Shown here: in pieces, positions 45,708-55,442 of the stretch
Position numbering within the stretch: the first letter of the stretch is position 1
Layout of the letters: every line of letters begins with the position of its first letter
From: Aegilops tauschii subsp. strangulata
Lineage: Eukaryota; Streptophyta; Magnoliopsida; Poales; Poaceae
NCBI RefSeq assembly: GCF_002575655.3
Contig: NC_053035.3
Location: forward strand, 93,645,322 to 93,709,321
Length of the DNA: 64,000 nucleotides
Reading direction: 5' to 3'
Program-made: the position numbers and the translations under genes
The notes under the pieces: generated by a model
The model's input: only the letters and a program-made list of their open reading frames with translations
What the model was told of the DNA's origin: nothing
The model's database searches: none

Positions 45708-47250
45708 TAACACCCCAATAATCATGCTACAGTAATCTCACCCTAATGATGCCATGTCGCCATGCTTGCTAAGCTTAATTGTCGCTTGATTGAAACTCAA
45801 TTCAAATTCATTTGAAATTGCAAGTCAAAATAATATTTCTTCGAACAGTAAAACAAAAATGTTTGTAATATCCCATAAAATCCCTAAGTATTTACCATGC
45901 AGAAACCAACCTCATTTGACCTCCCATTTTGCCCTTAGACATATTTCAATTGGACCAACAACATTAAACTGGCCTTTTCAAAATAAGAAAATAACTATTC
46001 CTTTCCAAATGTTCTGAAAACCTGTGTGTGGCATTATTGTATTACGTAGTATTTATGTGCCAAATCTCATGATCAACAAAATTCATTTAGTACCTCAGAT
46101 AAATATAAAATAGGAGCTATACTAATTAACAGAAAAAGGAAAAGAATAAAAAGAAAATAGAAAACATTATTGTGCACTCTAGCCCACTGGCTACAGTGCC
46201 GGCCCAACCCACCACGGGTCGTCCCCACCTCTGTTCACAAAGGTGTCGTGGACGCCGTGTGGTCGGCCAGCCACCCTCGAGCATCGATGTGAGCTTCTGG
46301 CCCGCCTCGACTCCCCCTCATTCCTCCCCACGCCCGGTAGCTCCATTGCCCGCGAGGCCGTGTCACTGTGGCTACTCAACATCGTCGTTGTGGTCGACTC
46401 CGGCCATTCCAACCCTTGTTGTTCGATTCACTGGATGCGCGGCGCGGCCCTGTTCCGATCCTTGCCCTCTGTCGCTTGATTTGTCGCCAGAGCACAGCTC
46501 CGGTGGACTACTGCTATGTCTGGCTCGTCGTCGACGCACGCGCTCTATTTGAACCAGTGATGTGCCACTGACTGATGGGCCCATCTCATTAATAGGTTAA
46601 TTAACATGCTAATGCACCTAATTACTCGCTGACACCGGGCCCCACCTTAATAATCTTTCGGATTAACTTAAGTGAGTCACTGACATGTGGAGCCCACCTC
46701 GGGTCAAACTAATTTAACTACTCTATTTGTCACCCGAGTCAGTGACATGTGGGCCCCTTTGACCCTGTTGACCAATCAACATTGAATGGGCCAACTGCTG
46801 ACTGGGCTACTGACTCAGCACCTGGCCCCACTGTCAGCCTCTAGCACATGCTGTTGTGTACACTTTCTGTGTGCACATAGCATTTATATATCTAATATAA
46901 TTTCGAGTTAAATTAAATGCATAAATTCAATTAAACTTTGAAAAATCATCTAACATAAACTGGAACCCGGATGAAAATAATTTATATATAAAAATGATCA
47001 CAAAAATAAGATGAATCCGAATACACCATCCACATACCTGCCACATGCCACCAACACATCAAACATCGAACCTTTCCCTCCAGATCGTCTGACCGATAAA
47101 TTCCTAAAGCCGGGAAAATATTCCCTGATATTTTCCCGCTCCGTCTATAACATCTAGCACTGCATTAGGCCACCCCTAGCATAGTTATCACCATGCCATG
47201 CATTGTGCTGCATCTGTGTGCTTTATACGTACTATTTCTCCCCCCTCTTC
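45708..47250 (+). repeat. 3' LTR of Element-4 (right end unclear)
   Basis: Starts TGTAACACCCCAATAATCAT. It contains AT-rich and GC-rich halves, and motifs such as GTCAGTGACATGTGGGCC typical of long grass LTRs. The 3' part of the 5' LTR (GATGGAGCCCAGGAG… to GCGTCACA) is not found here, so the LTR is truncated somewhere before 47281. Small ORFs at 46172-46571 are judged non-genic. Confidence 0.65.
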
Positions 47251-47280
47251 TCCCCCTGTTCCACCAGTAGCTCATGTATG

Positions 47281-47351
47281 AGAACTCTCAACTTAAGTGT
47301 GCTCAGGCTGGAGCAGCCATCAGATGGGTGACTGGATGGGAAGTTGTGTTG
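47281..47351 (+). other. 5S-rRNA-like sequence (3' half, degenerate)
   Basis: AGAACTCTCAACTTAAGTGT followed by GCTCAGGCTGGAGCAG and AGATGGGTGACTGGATGGGA aligns with nucleotides from about 42 to 113 of plant 5S rRNA (AGAACTCCGAAGTTAAGCGT; GGATGGGTGACCTCCTGGGA, from memory). The region corresponds to the internal polymerase III promoter (A box, intermediate element, C box), though substituted. It is not an intact 5S gene. A 5S-derived mobile element (Cassandra-type LTR or a 5S-SINE) is possible. Confidence 0.6.
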
Positions 47352-47354
47352 ATA

Positions 47355-47429
47355 TTAAATTAACTCATAGGATGGGTCATATCTGTCAAATTAAATGACT
47401 GATATGACCCATCCCATGAGTTAATTTAA
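47355..47429. repeat. Strong 34-bp hairpin
   Basis: Arms 47355-47388 and 47396-47429 pair with two mismatches around a 7-nt loop (AATTAAA). The outer end is TTAAATTAACTCAT. It directly follows the 5S-like piece. Either strand would fold well as RNA. Confidence 0.9.
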
Positions 47430-47861
47430 CCTCGAGGTCCTTGTTTTTTAATTATTTTTATTTTTTAACACATGTTAAAGAAGGTCTACCGCATTACTTT
47501 TTGACAATGTGCGATACGTGGCATACAGTTGATCCATCTGACCTGTTTGTGATGGAATAAGCCGTGTGTATTGTGGGCAAACGCTTGCTAGTGTACAACC
47601 GTTTGTGATTGATGAATTCATCACCGACGGGTTCCCTAGTGTGGTCCGTGTTCATCTCATCATCATCTACTTCTTGTGCTAGCTCGATGTTCCTTATATG
47701 CTAAGTTTCCATTAATTGATGGTATGTTATGAACACGCCACCGTTTCCCGCCATTTTCTCACCTGTTTCCCGCCACCCAGCGATATTGCGCATAAACCTA
47801 GGCGGCGCGCGACGCACGGAGGCAACTAACGGAGCCTATAGCACATCCACCTTTTCCAAGC
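47430..47861. repeat. CACTA-like subterminal sequence with a candidate transposon end
   Basis: Holds CTGTTTGTGATGG (47543-47554), CCGTTTGTGATTG (47600-47611) and ACGGGTTCCCTAGTG ending at 47641, which as reverse complement reads CACTAGGGAACCCGT, a CACTA-style terminus. The opposite end was not found. No gene is seen before the ATG at 47862. Confidence 0.45.
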
Positions 47862-48572
47862 ATGCCAACCCACCAAAGCACTGCCTCTGCCATCAACCTC
47901 GTCGACGAGGAAAACCAGAAGGCGCCATGGCCCGTCGAGGCCGCGGCGCTCCCCGGCAACGTGATGGACGACGTCGTGATGCGCTTCATCGCCAGGGTCG
48001 CGGATCAACATAGGCATGTCACCACCGAGAGGCTGCAGCTCACCGCACAACATGATCGATGGTGCGCCGCAGAGCAAGCTAGGCGTGTCCACACCGATAG
48101 GCTATGGCTTGCCGCACAGCGAGACCGTTGGAGCGCCGCAGAGCAAGAGGCGCGGCGCGGCGCACAGCAAGAGCGGATCCATCGGCGCTTGCCTGCTGTC
48201 GACAGGGCGTCGCAGCCGGGTACATGTCCAGTTAGTACCCCCATTCCTCCCCAGGAGTGGGCACAGGCCCTCTGTGCTGTACTTGCACCAGAGGCCGGCC
48301 GCGCCATACTTGCACCGGACGCCCGCCGCGCCGTTCGCCTTGTGCGCGGCCCGCTCGATGCCAACGCACTGGTCGGTAGGCTCGACTGCCTCCTTGGCCC
48401 AGGTGTCCACCTGGGCGCAGTAGAGGAACATGGCCATTGCATCCTTGAGGTGGTGATCTCCGATGAAATAGCCAACTTGGAGCTCGAGATCGCGCTCCAG
48501 ATGTACCGCGAGCGTGTCGACTGCTTGGACGAACGCCTGCACGAGTTCAGGCAGAGCCAAGAGCTACCATAG
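47862..48572 (+). CDS. Module A: 236-residue hypothetical protein in CACTA-like region
   Basis: One uninterrupted frame from ATG 47862 to TAG 48570. Residues about 30-110 are helical and charged. They contain an internal duplication of about 21-24 residues (TERLQLTAQHDRWCAAEQARR / TDRLWLAAQRDRWSAAEQEARR), visible also in the DNA. The C-terminal half has DANALVGRLDCLLGPGVHLG and ends in a coiled coil (YRERVDCLDERLHEFRQSQE). No catalytic motif, signal peptide or membrane segment. Not recognised as a named family. It faces Module B tail to tail, 360 bp apart. Repetitive accessory genes of this kind occur in Triticeae transposons (recollection), so transposon carriage is more likely than a host gene. 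Confidence 0.6.
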   Translation: MPTHQSTASAINLVDEENQKAPWPVEAAALPGNVMDDVVMRFIARVADQHRHVTTERLQLTAQHDRWCAAEQARRVHTDRLWLAAQRDRWSAAEQEARRGAQQERIHRRLPAVDRASQPGTCPVSTPIPPQEWAQALCAVLAPEAGRAILAPDARRAVRLVRGPLDANALVGRLDCLLGPGVHLGAVEEHGHCILEVVISDEIANLELEIALQMYRERVDCLDERLHEFRQSQELP

Positions 48573-48931
48573 GCAAGGTTTGCTGGTCATGGTCTCATGG
48601 ATGCGTTTTATTTTGTTGACTCGTTTCGACGTGGATAGCTATGTATTCACAACAATCATGGTATTGCTCTGTTTCAATGTGTGTACTCTGTTTTTCGTTC
48701 TTATATGTTCTGTTTCAATGTGTGTTTATACACTTTCCATTCTGTATATGTGGATGCTAACAGCTAGATTCAAATTAGTATACAAAAATAGATAGAAAAT
48801 GGAATTCATAATTTATATTATATTAATTGTTCATTAGTTCATCACAGAATATATATAATATCATCACATATACATGATGATACTTAACTACTTGGTACAA
48901 TGCATAAAATTGAAAATGAACAATACTAAAA
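48573..48931. other. AT-rich convergent intergenic region of Modules A and B
   Basis: Follows the stop of Module A and the stop of Module B from opposite sides. Likely holds both 3' UTRs. No other feature seen. Confidence 0.6.
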
Positions 48932-49540
48932 CTAATAATCCCTCTTAGGGCCAGTATTCCGGAAGCGCCTCGCCAGCAGCTCCCTGGTGCGCAGTGTCTT
49001 CCCAGCACGGAGGCAGTACTCCGCCTCCTCTGCCTCGCAGCGCTTGATGCACCGATCTGCCTCTTGCAGGCGGACGAGCGTGAACGATCTTGCCATTTTG
49101 TTGGGCGCCCACCGGAGCTCCTCGTCGGTGGCACACTGGAGCTTATCGGCCCACCTCCACGCAGCGATGAGGCACCTAGCACCTTTGGCCTTCCTCGCGA
49201 AGTACCCGTCTTCGTACACCTGCTCCGCACGATGACGCGCCCGCCCCCAAAGCTCCACCGCCTCCTTTTTCCAGGCGGCATCACAGGCTTCACAGGTCTC
49301 CTGGTACCTGGCATCCTCCTCCGCCATCTCCTTCTTGAAAGCCACTTGCCTGGCTTTCTCAGCCGGTGGCAGCAACTTCCAAGGACAAAGATCGTACTGG
49401 CCCCAAAACAAATCCAAAGTTGGGGGGTTCGGCGCAACCTCGTTCAGTGCCGCGTAGGGGTCCTCGGCGCTGCTCTTCGAGTGAGCGTCCTCGGGGGGCG
49501 GCGACTCCTCGTCGGCGCGTGGGCAGACCAGTGGCGCCAT
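48932..49540 (-). CDS. Module B: 202-residue hypothetical protein, coiled-coil, intact
   Basis: ATG 49540 (MAPLVCPRADEESPPPEDAH) to the stop at 48932. The N-terminal 45 residues are acidic and disordered. NPPTLDLFWGQYDLCPWKLL is the most distinctive segment. The rest is a continuous charged helix (EKARQVAFKKEMAEEDARYQ; RLQEADRCIKRCEAEEAEYC). The upstream in-frame Leu/Ser stretch (49541-49597) is just the CT microsatellite and is not included, because MAPL is the first ATG outside it. The microsatellite lies in the 5' UTR. No known family; mostly C-rich helical protein without a zinc pattern. Function unknown. Confidence 0.6.
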   Translation of the reverse strand: MAPLVCPRADEESPPPEDAHSKSSAEDPYAALNEVAPNPPTLDLFWGQYDLCPWKLLPPAEKARQVAFKKEMAEEDARYQETCEACDAAWKKEAVELWGRARHRAEQVYEDGYFARKAKGARCLIAAWRWADKLQCATDEELRWAPNKMARSFTLVRLQEADRCIKRCEAEEAEYCLRAGKTLRTRELLARRFRNTGPKRDY

Positions 49541-49550
49541 GGCAAATATT

Positions 49551-49592
49551 AGAGAGAGAGAGAGTGAGAGAGAGAGAGAGGGGGAGAGGGTG
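49551..49592. repeat. (GA)n microsatellite
   Basis: GAGAGA run interrupted by one T and ending in a G-rich stretch, directly upstream of Module B. Such CT/GA tracts are common in plant 5' UTRs. Confidence 0.95.
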
Positions 49593-49934
49593 AGCAAGGG
49601 GAGGATGTAGATGAGAATGCAGGCGGGACGACGTGAGCAAGGTAGTACTTATTGGCGGGCGGGATCTAGATCGACGGGAATAGTACACATGCCGGTCGCC
49701 GGAATTTACGAGTACTGTAGTTTGAATTACACACGATTCCCGTAGAAAAATTCGTGTGTGAACATAATAGCTGACGGTTCCCAATGCAAAACCGTGTCTG
49801 ATTAATAACGCCCGCCACTCACCTTCCAAACCTCGAGGCGCGAAATAGAGTGCCAATCATGTGGGGGCCGGTTGTCTTGCCAGATTTTACATTTTCTTTT
49901 TTGAACACAAGATATTTACATCGTCTGATGATTT
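49593..49934. other. Upstream region of Module B and start of array
   Basis: Contains subterminal-like text: ACACGATTCCCGTAGAAAA at about 49731 and GACGGTTCCCAATGCAAAAC at about 49774. No gene. Confidence 0.5.
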
Positions 49935-51135
49935 TTTAACTCGCACACAAGTACACAAATATGATTTTTCAAACCATTATGGTTGGCCATTGCATGTAGA
50001 TGTAGTTCAAATTCGAATTACGGTCATTAAATGGCTAGAAAATCACTTCAATGTCTTCAAAAGGTCAAATGACCCCTGAAATTTTCCAAATTTTCGCATG
50101 ACAGTTGTATTAGTGCACGTTACACGTAGAAAAAAAAATTGAAGGCCGTAAGAGGAAGTTATCTCCCGTTCGTCGTCAAACATGCATTGTTCCCTCTCGG
50201 AACCACGAGCTTTATACTGAGTTGCTCCGGTATGAGAGGGGTGTGTGTCCAAACTTTCGTCAAACAGGACAATTTTTTACCACGTCATCTTGGTGGCATG
50301 ACATTACATCAAGCAAGGTTTCATGTTTTTCTGATCTTTTTTTTCGAATTAAAATGCCATGGCACTCCATGCATGTGTCCATGCCGTGAGACCAATATGT
50401 TTGAAAATTCCTTTTAATTTACTGCACATTGAATTAACTCACACACAAGTACACAAATATGATTTTTCAAACCATTATGGTTAGCCGTTGCATGTACATG
50501 TAGTTCTAATTTGAATTACGGTCATTAAATGGCTAGAAATCACTTAAATGTCTTCAAAAGGTCAAATGACCCTTGAAATTTTCCAAATTTTCACATGACA
50601 GTTGTATTAGTGCACGTTACACATAGAAAAAAAAATTGAAGGCCTTAAGAGGAAGCTATCTCCCGTTCATCATCAAACATGCATTGTTCCCTCTCGGAAC
50701 CACGAGCCTTCTAGTGAGTTGCTCCGGTTTGTGAGGGGTGTGTGTCCAAACTTTCATCAAACATGCCAAATTTTTTACCACGTCATCTTGGTGGCATGAC
50801 ATTACATCAACCAATGTTTCATGTGTTTCTGATTTTTTTTTATTTTTTTTGGAATTCAAATGCCATGGCACTCCATGCTTAATTGCGTCATAGCCGTTAG
50901 ACCAATATCTTTGAAAATCCATCCAATTTACTGCACATGGAATTAAATCACACACAAGTACACAAAATATGACTTTTCAAACCGTTATGGTTAGCTGTTG
51001 CATGTACATGTAGTTCAAATTTCAATTACGGTCATTAAATGGCTAGAAAATCACTTAAATGTCTTAAAAGGTCAAATGACCCCTGCAATTTTCCAAAATT
51101 TGACATGAAAGTTGTATTAGTACTACAAATTTTCT
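49935..51135. repeat. Tandem array with ~500-bp unit, about 2.4 copies
   Basis: The marker CACACAAGTACACAAA lies at 49943, 50443 and 50950, so units are about 499 and 508 bp. Shared landmarks in each unit include TTTCAAACC(A/G)TTATGGTT, CGGTCATTAAATGGCTAGAA and CACGTCATCTTGGTGGCATG. The third unit is cut after about 190 bp. Divergence between units 1 and 2 is low. Small frames inside are not conserved and no gene is called. Confidence 0.9.
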
Positions 51136-51367
51136 CGTACATTTAAAACAGCATCCGTTGCCACTTTACTCCAAATTCTTCTTTCACAGCTAATAAAAAA
51201 TATCAATAACATCACACACAGTTGTTTTGTAGGAATCGTTTGCGATGAAAATTTCTGGGTCTATTTAAGTCTTCCTCCTTAAGCTTCGTCGGCTCGTCTG
51301 CTCTAGTGCTGGCAACCCCCGAATCCACAAATCCCGTTCCCCATTCCCGCACCCCCTTCTTGCAAAG
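51136..51367. other. Upstream region of Module C
   Basis: Contains ATCGTTTGCGATGAAA (about 51236-51251), a variant of the scattered GTTTGTGATG motif, roughly 120 bp before the Module C start. Confidence 0.5.
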
Positions 51368-52029
51368 ATGACACCGTGGAAACGCTTCGTGAAGGCCCGT
51401 ACGATAGCCGCGTCCACCTCGAGCGCTGCCGCCTGCACCGAGAGTGCGGCCGCCTACGCCGAGAGTGCTGCCGCGTCCGCATTGAGCACGGCCGCTTCCG
51501 CCGAGAGGGCGTCTGTGGCAGCCGACAGGGCAGCTCCAGCAGCCGAGCCGACTGCAGCTGCTGCTGCGACGGCGGCTGCAAACGCCGAGAGCGCTCGAGC
51601 TGCCGTCCGTGCCGCCGATGTCGCCCTGGCCCGGGTCGAGGCCATCTACACCAAGATATTCCAGGCCACCTCGGAATCCAGCATGCAAACCATGTCCGAA
51701 AAGGTGGTGGTGGCCATGGAGCACCTGCTTCCTCATGAGGTCGCCGAGCGGGAGCTGGAGATGTAGGAGGCGGCGGAGATCGAGGAGCACCGGGAGGAGG
51801 AGTTGCGCGTGGCCCAGGTCGAGGTAGAGAAAAGTCTGTCCATCGAGGAATCGGCGGTGGAGTAGCAACGCGAGCTCTGGCGCAGCCACTACTACGAGTA
51901 CTACAACCTTGAGGGCGGCGCCGAGGACAAGGACGCATTCGACTTCAGCAGGGGGACGCGGAGTCCACCAACGGCGGCATGTCACCAGGACAAGTCATCG
52001 ACGTCTCATCTCACACCGGCGAAGCATAG
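51368..52029 (+). pseudogene. Module C: Ala-rich helical protein, two stops and a frameshift
   Basis: ATG 51368 (MTPWKRFVKARTIAASTSSA) opens an Ala/Ser/Glu-rich region with near-heptad AAAxAES repeats. ARVEAIYTKIFQATSESSMQ follows, then an acidic helix. In-frame TAGs at 51764-51766 and 51863-51865 (each one C-to-T change from CAG) and a frame change near 51945 interrupt it. The tail SPGQVIDVSSHTGEA ends at TAG 52027. Long-range open character across the stops indicates a real former gene. Low complexity prevents family assignment. Confidence 0.6.
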
Positions 52030-52499
52030 GCTACGCGGCGGCGGATTTGTTAAAATTATGCGTATTTAGGCTTTGTTTTTAATGCTAGTGTTTTGTTAGA
52101 GCAATGTTTAGGTCAACTGGCTCTGTTTAATTACTGAAATTGCTCGATTCAGTAAGTGTGGTCTATGTGCTGTACGCTCTTTTGTGTGCCCAAATTAGCA
52201 AGCAATGTTAAATTATGCAATGACGTACCCGGGGAAATTTCCACCAAAATTTGTTTATCAAACTTATCTCATGCGCGTAAAGCAGAAGAATCGTTTGTGA
52301 TGCACACTATCGTTCAAAGTGACTGGTGTCCGGCGGCACCGCATGCAATGTTTCCCTCCACATTTCGAAATTTTTGGCCTACCGCTGAAATATCTACCCC
52401 CCTTCCCCACCCCCTTTTCTCCCCGACCACAAGTCACATTTCCCCTGTGTCCCCCTTCCTTAATTCCTTCCTAAGCTATAGCCGCTTACTTGCTTGCTT
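52030..52499. other. Spacer between Modules C and D
   Basis: Contains ATCGTTTGTGATGCAC (about 52289-52304), again a short distance upstream of a gene module, and a pyrimidine-rich stretch CTACCCCCCTTCCCCACCCC that could be a 5' UTR. Confidence 0.5.
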
Positions 52500-53911
52500 C
52501 CTCGCTCTCGCCGTCTCGCATCCTGCCGCCGGGGTCGCCACGGTCTTCTTCAAAGACCTCTCCAACGGTTCCTCCTCCGACGACGACTCCTTCACCACCC
52601 GGGTATGCCTCTCTTCTCTCTCTTGGGCTATGACTTGGAATGAAGGGTTTTTACCCGGCGGTCGATTTGAGTCATTTCTTCCTCTTGTAGTTCCCTAGGA
52701 GCATCAGTTGCAACGAATGGAAGGGGTGGCTAAAGATTTGTCTACTCGTTGTCACCATCAATCTCCATGCGTGAAGCTAGTTGTGTTTGAATCTGTGGAC
52801 AGTGGGAGGAAGTTTCTGGCATGTGCAGAGAAGGTTAGACCCTCTTTCGTTGTTACAAATCATTTGTTAGATGTGATTCATACACTGTCACAGTCCCAAC
52901 CCATTCGTACCACACCTTCAACCAAACGCATCCTAAGACAGTGTCATAGTTTGTACCTAGTATCTAAAAACGTTGCCATCTCATCAGTGGTGCCATTAGA
53001 AAATTATTTTGCACCGCTTCAGCAGTTTCTGCAGCCAACTTGTCCACACATCCGAGCAGCCAAGTAGTAAAATACTATATCTTTATGGCACGAAGGAACT
53101 GGGCGGCGGAGCAACTAGGTGCTCCGGAGTTTGGGTCCCTGATTTTTTCCGCTGCATCGGCTCGCCAGTGCATGGCACCGGAGTGAGATGTAGCAATAGT
53201 TTTCTTTACACCGGTTTTGGCATACATAGTGGACAACATTAGTGCTATTAGTTCTATTTTACTAAATTTGTGCATGTACACACCTGTTAGTATCAATTTG
53301 CTGTCATCCAAACAGTGTCGCTATGCTGTTGCAATTATATTTACCTTCCTCTTAAAATGTTTAATTTGTTATTTATAGTGCATGTGTAAGAACTTGTAGC
53401 GTTGTTGTAGTTAATTATAGCTTCTGATGTTTCCAAATTTGGTTGTTGTCTCAGTAGCAATTAATTCATTTGCACATTGATCCTTTTGAGAAGATATGTC
53501 ATAATTAACCTGTTTCTTCAGTTTTGATTTTCTATGTTGCTATAAACCCATTTTCCCTACAATTTTTAGTGATATAGTTTTAAATATATAGGATGAATGG
53601 AAGTGTTCTTACTTGGAGTGGGTTGATCAAGAGTGGCCACAGTCTTTGAAGATGTGCCTAGCAAAGCTCTGGAGCATGTATCAGGAAGAGAACAGAGGTA
53701 GGCTTAAAGAGAGTGTTGTCAACTCTGAAGAATATTTGAAGATGCTGGGTAAAAAAGGAAGGTGGAGACTGAGCTCAGATTTTTTGAATCAGACTTTGCT
53801 AAGATGGTGTTGGCGAAGGAGGAGGCACTTTCCCAGCTGGCCAGTGCAAAACAGGTTCTTACTGAACTGAAAGCAGAGGTGGATAAGACGAGCCTGGATG
53901 ATCTCGATTAG
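52500..53911 (+). pseudogene. Module D: GRF-type zinc-finger/coiled-coil gene, frameshifted
   Basis: Three exons with GT-AG borders: to 52602 (VFFKDLSNGSSSDDDSF), 52691-52833 and 53592-53911. Exon 2 holds SISCNEWKGWLK in one frame and SPCVKLVVFESVDSGRKFLA in another, so a frameshift lies near 52765. Exon 3 continues YLEWVDQEWPQSLKMCLAKL. Together these match plant GRF-type zinc-finger proteins (typical residues C, GRxF, C, W). After a second frameshift in the A-run near 53750 a coiled coil (LAKEEALSQLASAKQVLTEL) runs to TAG 53909. The start codon is unclear; a former ATG near 52534 may be mutated. GRF domains bind nucleic acid in other proteins. Such genes are highly repeated in wheat-like genomes. 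Confidence 0.68.
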
Positions 53912-54285
53912 GGAAATGAATATATTTTTCTAATATTGTTCTTATGAAGTTGAACTAGCTATATGTTGTAGTGTGCTATTTTCAGGCAGCTATCGTACTG
54001 TGATGTTAAGATATCTCTATGTGCCTGATATGAAATTGCAAACAGCTGTTCGATATGAAATGTGAATTTGCGTAATACTGGAACTATTAATTGTAAACTA
54101 ATAATCCTGCTAAATGGGTCATGGAACTTTGCAAACGGTTCTAGAAGTGAAAGCGCTTGTGATGGATAGCCCAATGCCACACAGTTTTCCTCATCAAATC
54201 GTCTGTGATGTAGTTGATAAAAGCAAACGTTTAACCAAGGCAGAGCGTGTGTGATAGTTACTCCTATCACACACGAGCCTATGCA
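53912..54285. other. Downstream of Module D, CACTA-like subterminal text
   Basis: Contains CTTTGCAAACGGTTCTAG, GCGCTTGTGATGGATAG (about 54149-54165), TCGTCTGTGATGTAG (about 54199-54213) and the inverted pair GTGTGTGATAG / CTATCACACAC at 54249-54278. These resemble the motif seen before Modules C and D. Confidence 0.5.
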
Positions 54286-54503
54286 TAAAACTGTGAGGGA
54301 TGTACATACGAACGGAAACATTTTCCCTGGATTGACTGTGTGGGATGTACATACGAACGGAAACGTTTTCCCTAGATTGACTGTGTGGGATGTACATAAG
54401 AACGGAAACGTACTCCTTGGATTGACTGTGTGTGATATACATACGAACGGAAATGCTTTTCTGTGACTCACCGTGTGGGATGTACATACAAACGGAAACG
54501 ATT
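54286..54503. repeat. 45-bp tandem repeat, about 4.5 copies
   Basis: TGTACATACGAACGGAAAC recurs at 54301, 54346, 54391, 54436 and 54481, exactly 45 bp apart. Each unit also has CCCTGGATTGACTGTGTGGG. As 45 is a multiple of three, 15-residue repeats appear in both strands' frames, but no gene is called. Confidence 0.93.
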
Positions 54504-54760
54504 GGGTTTCGATGCCTCGCCCGATCGCACACGAGCTCATTTTGCCCCAGCCTATGTGCCAGGAGGGCCTATCCCCGACGGTTTCTGGGTCATGTGGGAA
54601 GGACCCCCCTATCGCCCACACTCACTTGGCGACAGTTCCAACTGTTGTCGCAGAAAGGGGTTAAAAACTGTTTGTATAGCACCGACACGTACCAGTGTGT
54701 GTTGCCATGCTTTACTACCGGTGATTCAATCAATGTGACCGATGTGTAGAGATCGAACAC
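54504..54760. other. End of CACTA-like region, candidate terminus at 54697
   Basis: GCACCGACACGTACCAGTG ends at 54697. As reverse complement it reads CACTGGTACGTGTCGGTGC, the kind of CACTG variant end seen in some grass CACTA elements (recollection). No matching left end or duplication was found, so the call is tentative. Confidence 0.35.
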
Positions 54761-55442
54761 ACCACCAACACCCCCCTTAGTTGTACGCCTCTGCAGAGCT
54801 ACTATCGAGTGTCGAGGGTGATGCCTCGTATCTCACTTCTGATTATATCTCTGTAGTGTAGCACATCGAGTGTGGTTAACCGAGGGTGATTCCTCACTCA
54901 CCACTCCCGATGATGACTCTGTCATGCAGCACCTCAAGTGTGAGCCATCGAGGGTGATTCCTCCAAGTTCACCTTGACATTTTACCTCATGTGTGAACCT
55001 ATTGAGGGATATTCCTCTAAGTTCACTTTGATGGTTTGGACCCACAACTAATTTAAATGTTCCCCGTTAATTGTTACCACGGGACTGAAGGGACAGGTGG
55101 TACTGCTCTGATAGAGGTGGACTTGAGTTCCCGACAGTCTCTTGATAAGTCAGGTCGGCCCCAAGGGTACCCTCGAGAGTTAATGACGCGGCACGACCGG
55201 GCAGGCAGAGACCGCCCTAGAGAGGGATGGGCCTGGCCCTTGTCGTAAGTCCGCGAGACAGGGTGACAGGAGCACTGATCGTCACCGCGAGCTCCTAACA
55301 CACTAACGGGTTTGGATATATGATCTGAGTAGCATCTGGCCTTTTTGCACTAACCACCACGCGGGATAAGTTATGGGCACTCGGCGTCGTATGATTCTTC
55401 CGGAAGCTCTTCAGATGTCACAGTTCAGAGATGTGGGCTTAT
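54761..55442. other. Unclassified repeat-like sequence before Element-5
   Basis: GAGGGTGATTCCTC and variants (GAGGGTGATGCCTC, GAGGGATATTCCTC) recur at roughly 60-80-bp intervals between 54815 and 55020, giving imperfect repeats. The rest is unique-looking and probably LTR-derived, with no identifiable ends and no gene. Confidence 0.45.

Larger units (their letters stand above)
34400..47250 (+). mobile_element. Element-4: Gypsy-type LTR element without coding capacity, host of Element-3
   Basis: After removing Element-3, the element has a 5' LTR end at 42219 (GGGCGTCACA), primer site 42223-42235 (TGGTATCAGAGCC, tRNA-Met), a 3.5-kb interior, a purine tract AGTGGAGGAGATT at 45695-45707 and a 3' LTR opening TGTAACACCCC at 45708. 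Both outer ends are unclear: the 5' LTR lacks its beginning and the 3' LTR lacks its end, so no duplication is seen. The tract and LTR style resemble Tekay-type Gypsy elements, but no gag or pol motif survives. Confidence 0.75.

Noticed and set aside
46172..46571. Overlapping small frames on both strands
   Set aside because: Inside the GC-rich half of the Element-4 LTR; not conserved in style, likely non-coding.
47281..47351. Functional 5S rRNA gene
   Set aside because: Only the 3' half aligns and the conserved promoter boxes carry substitutions; kept as 5S-like sequence only.
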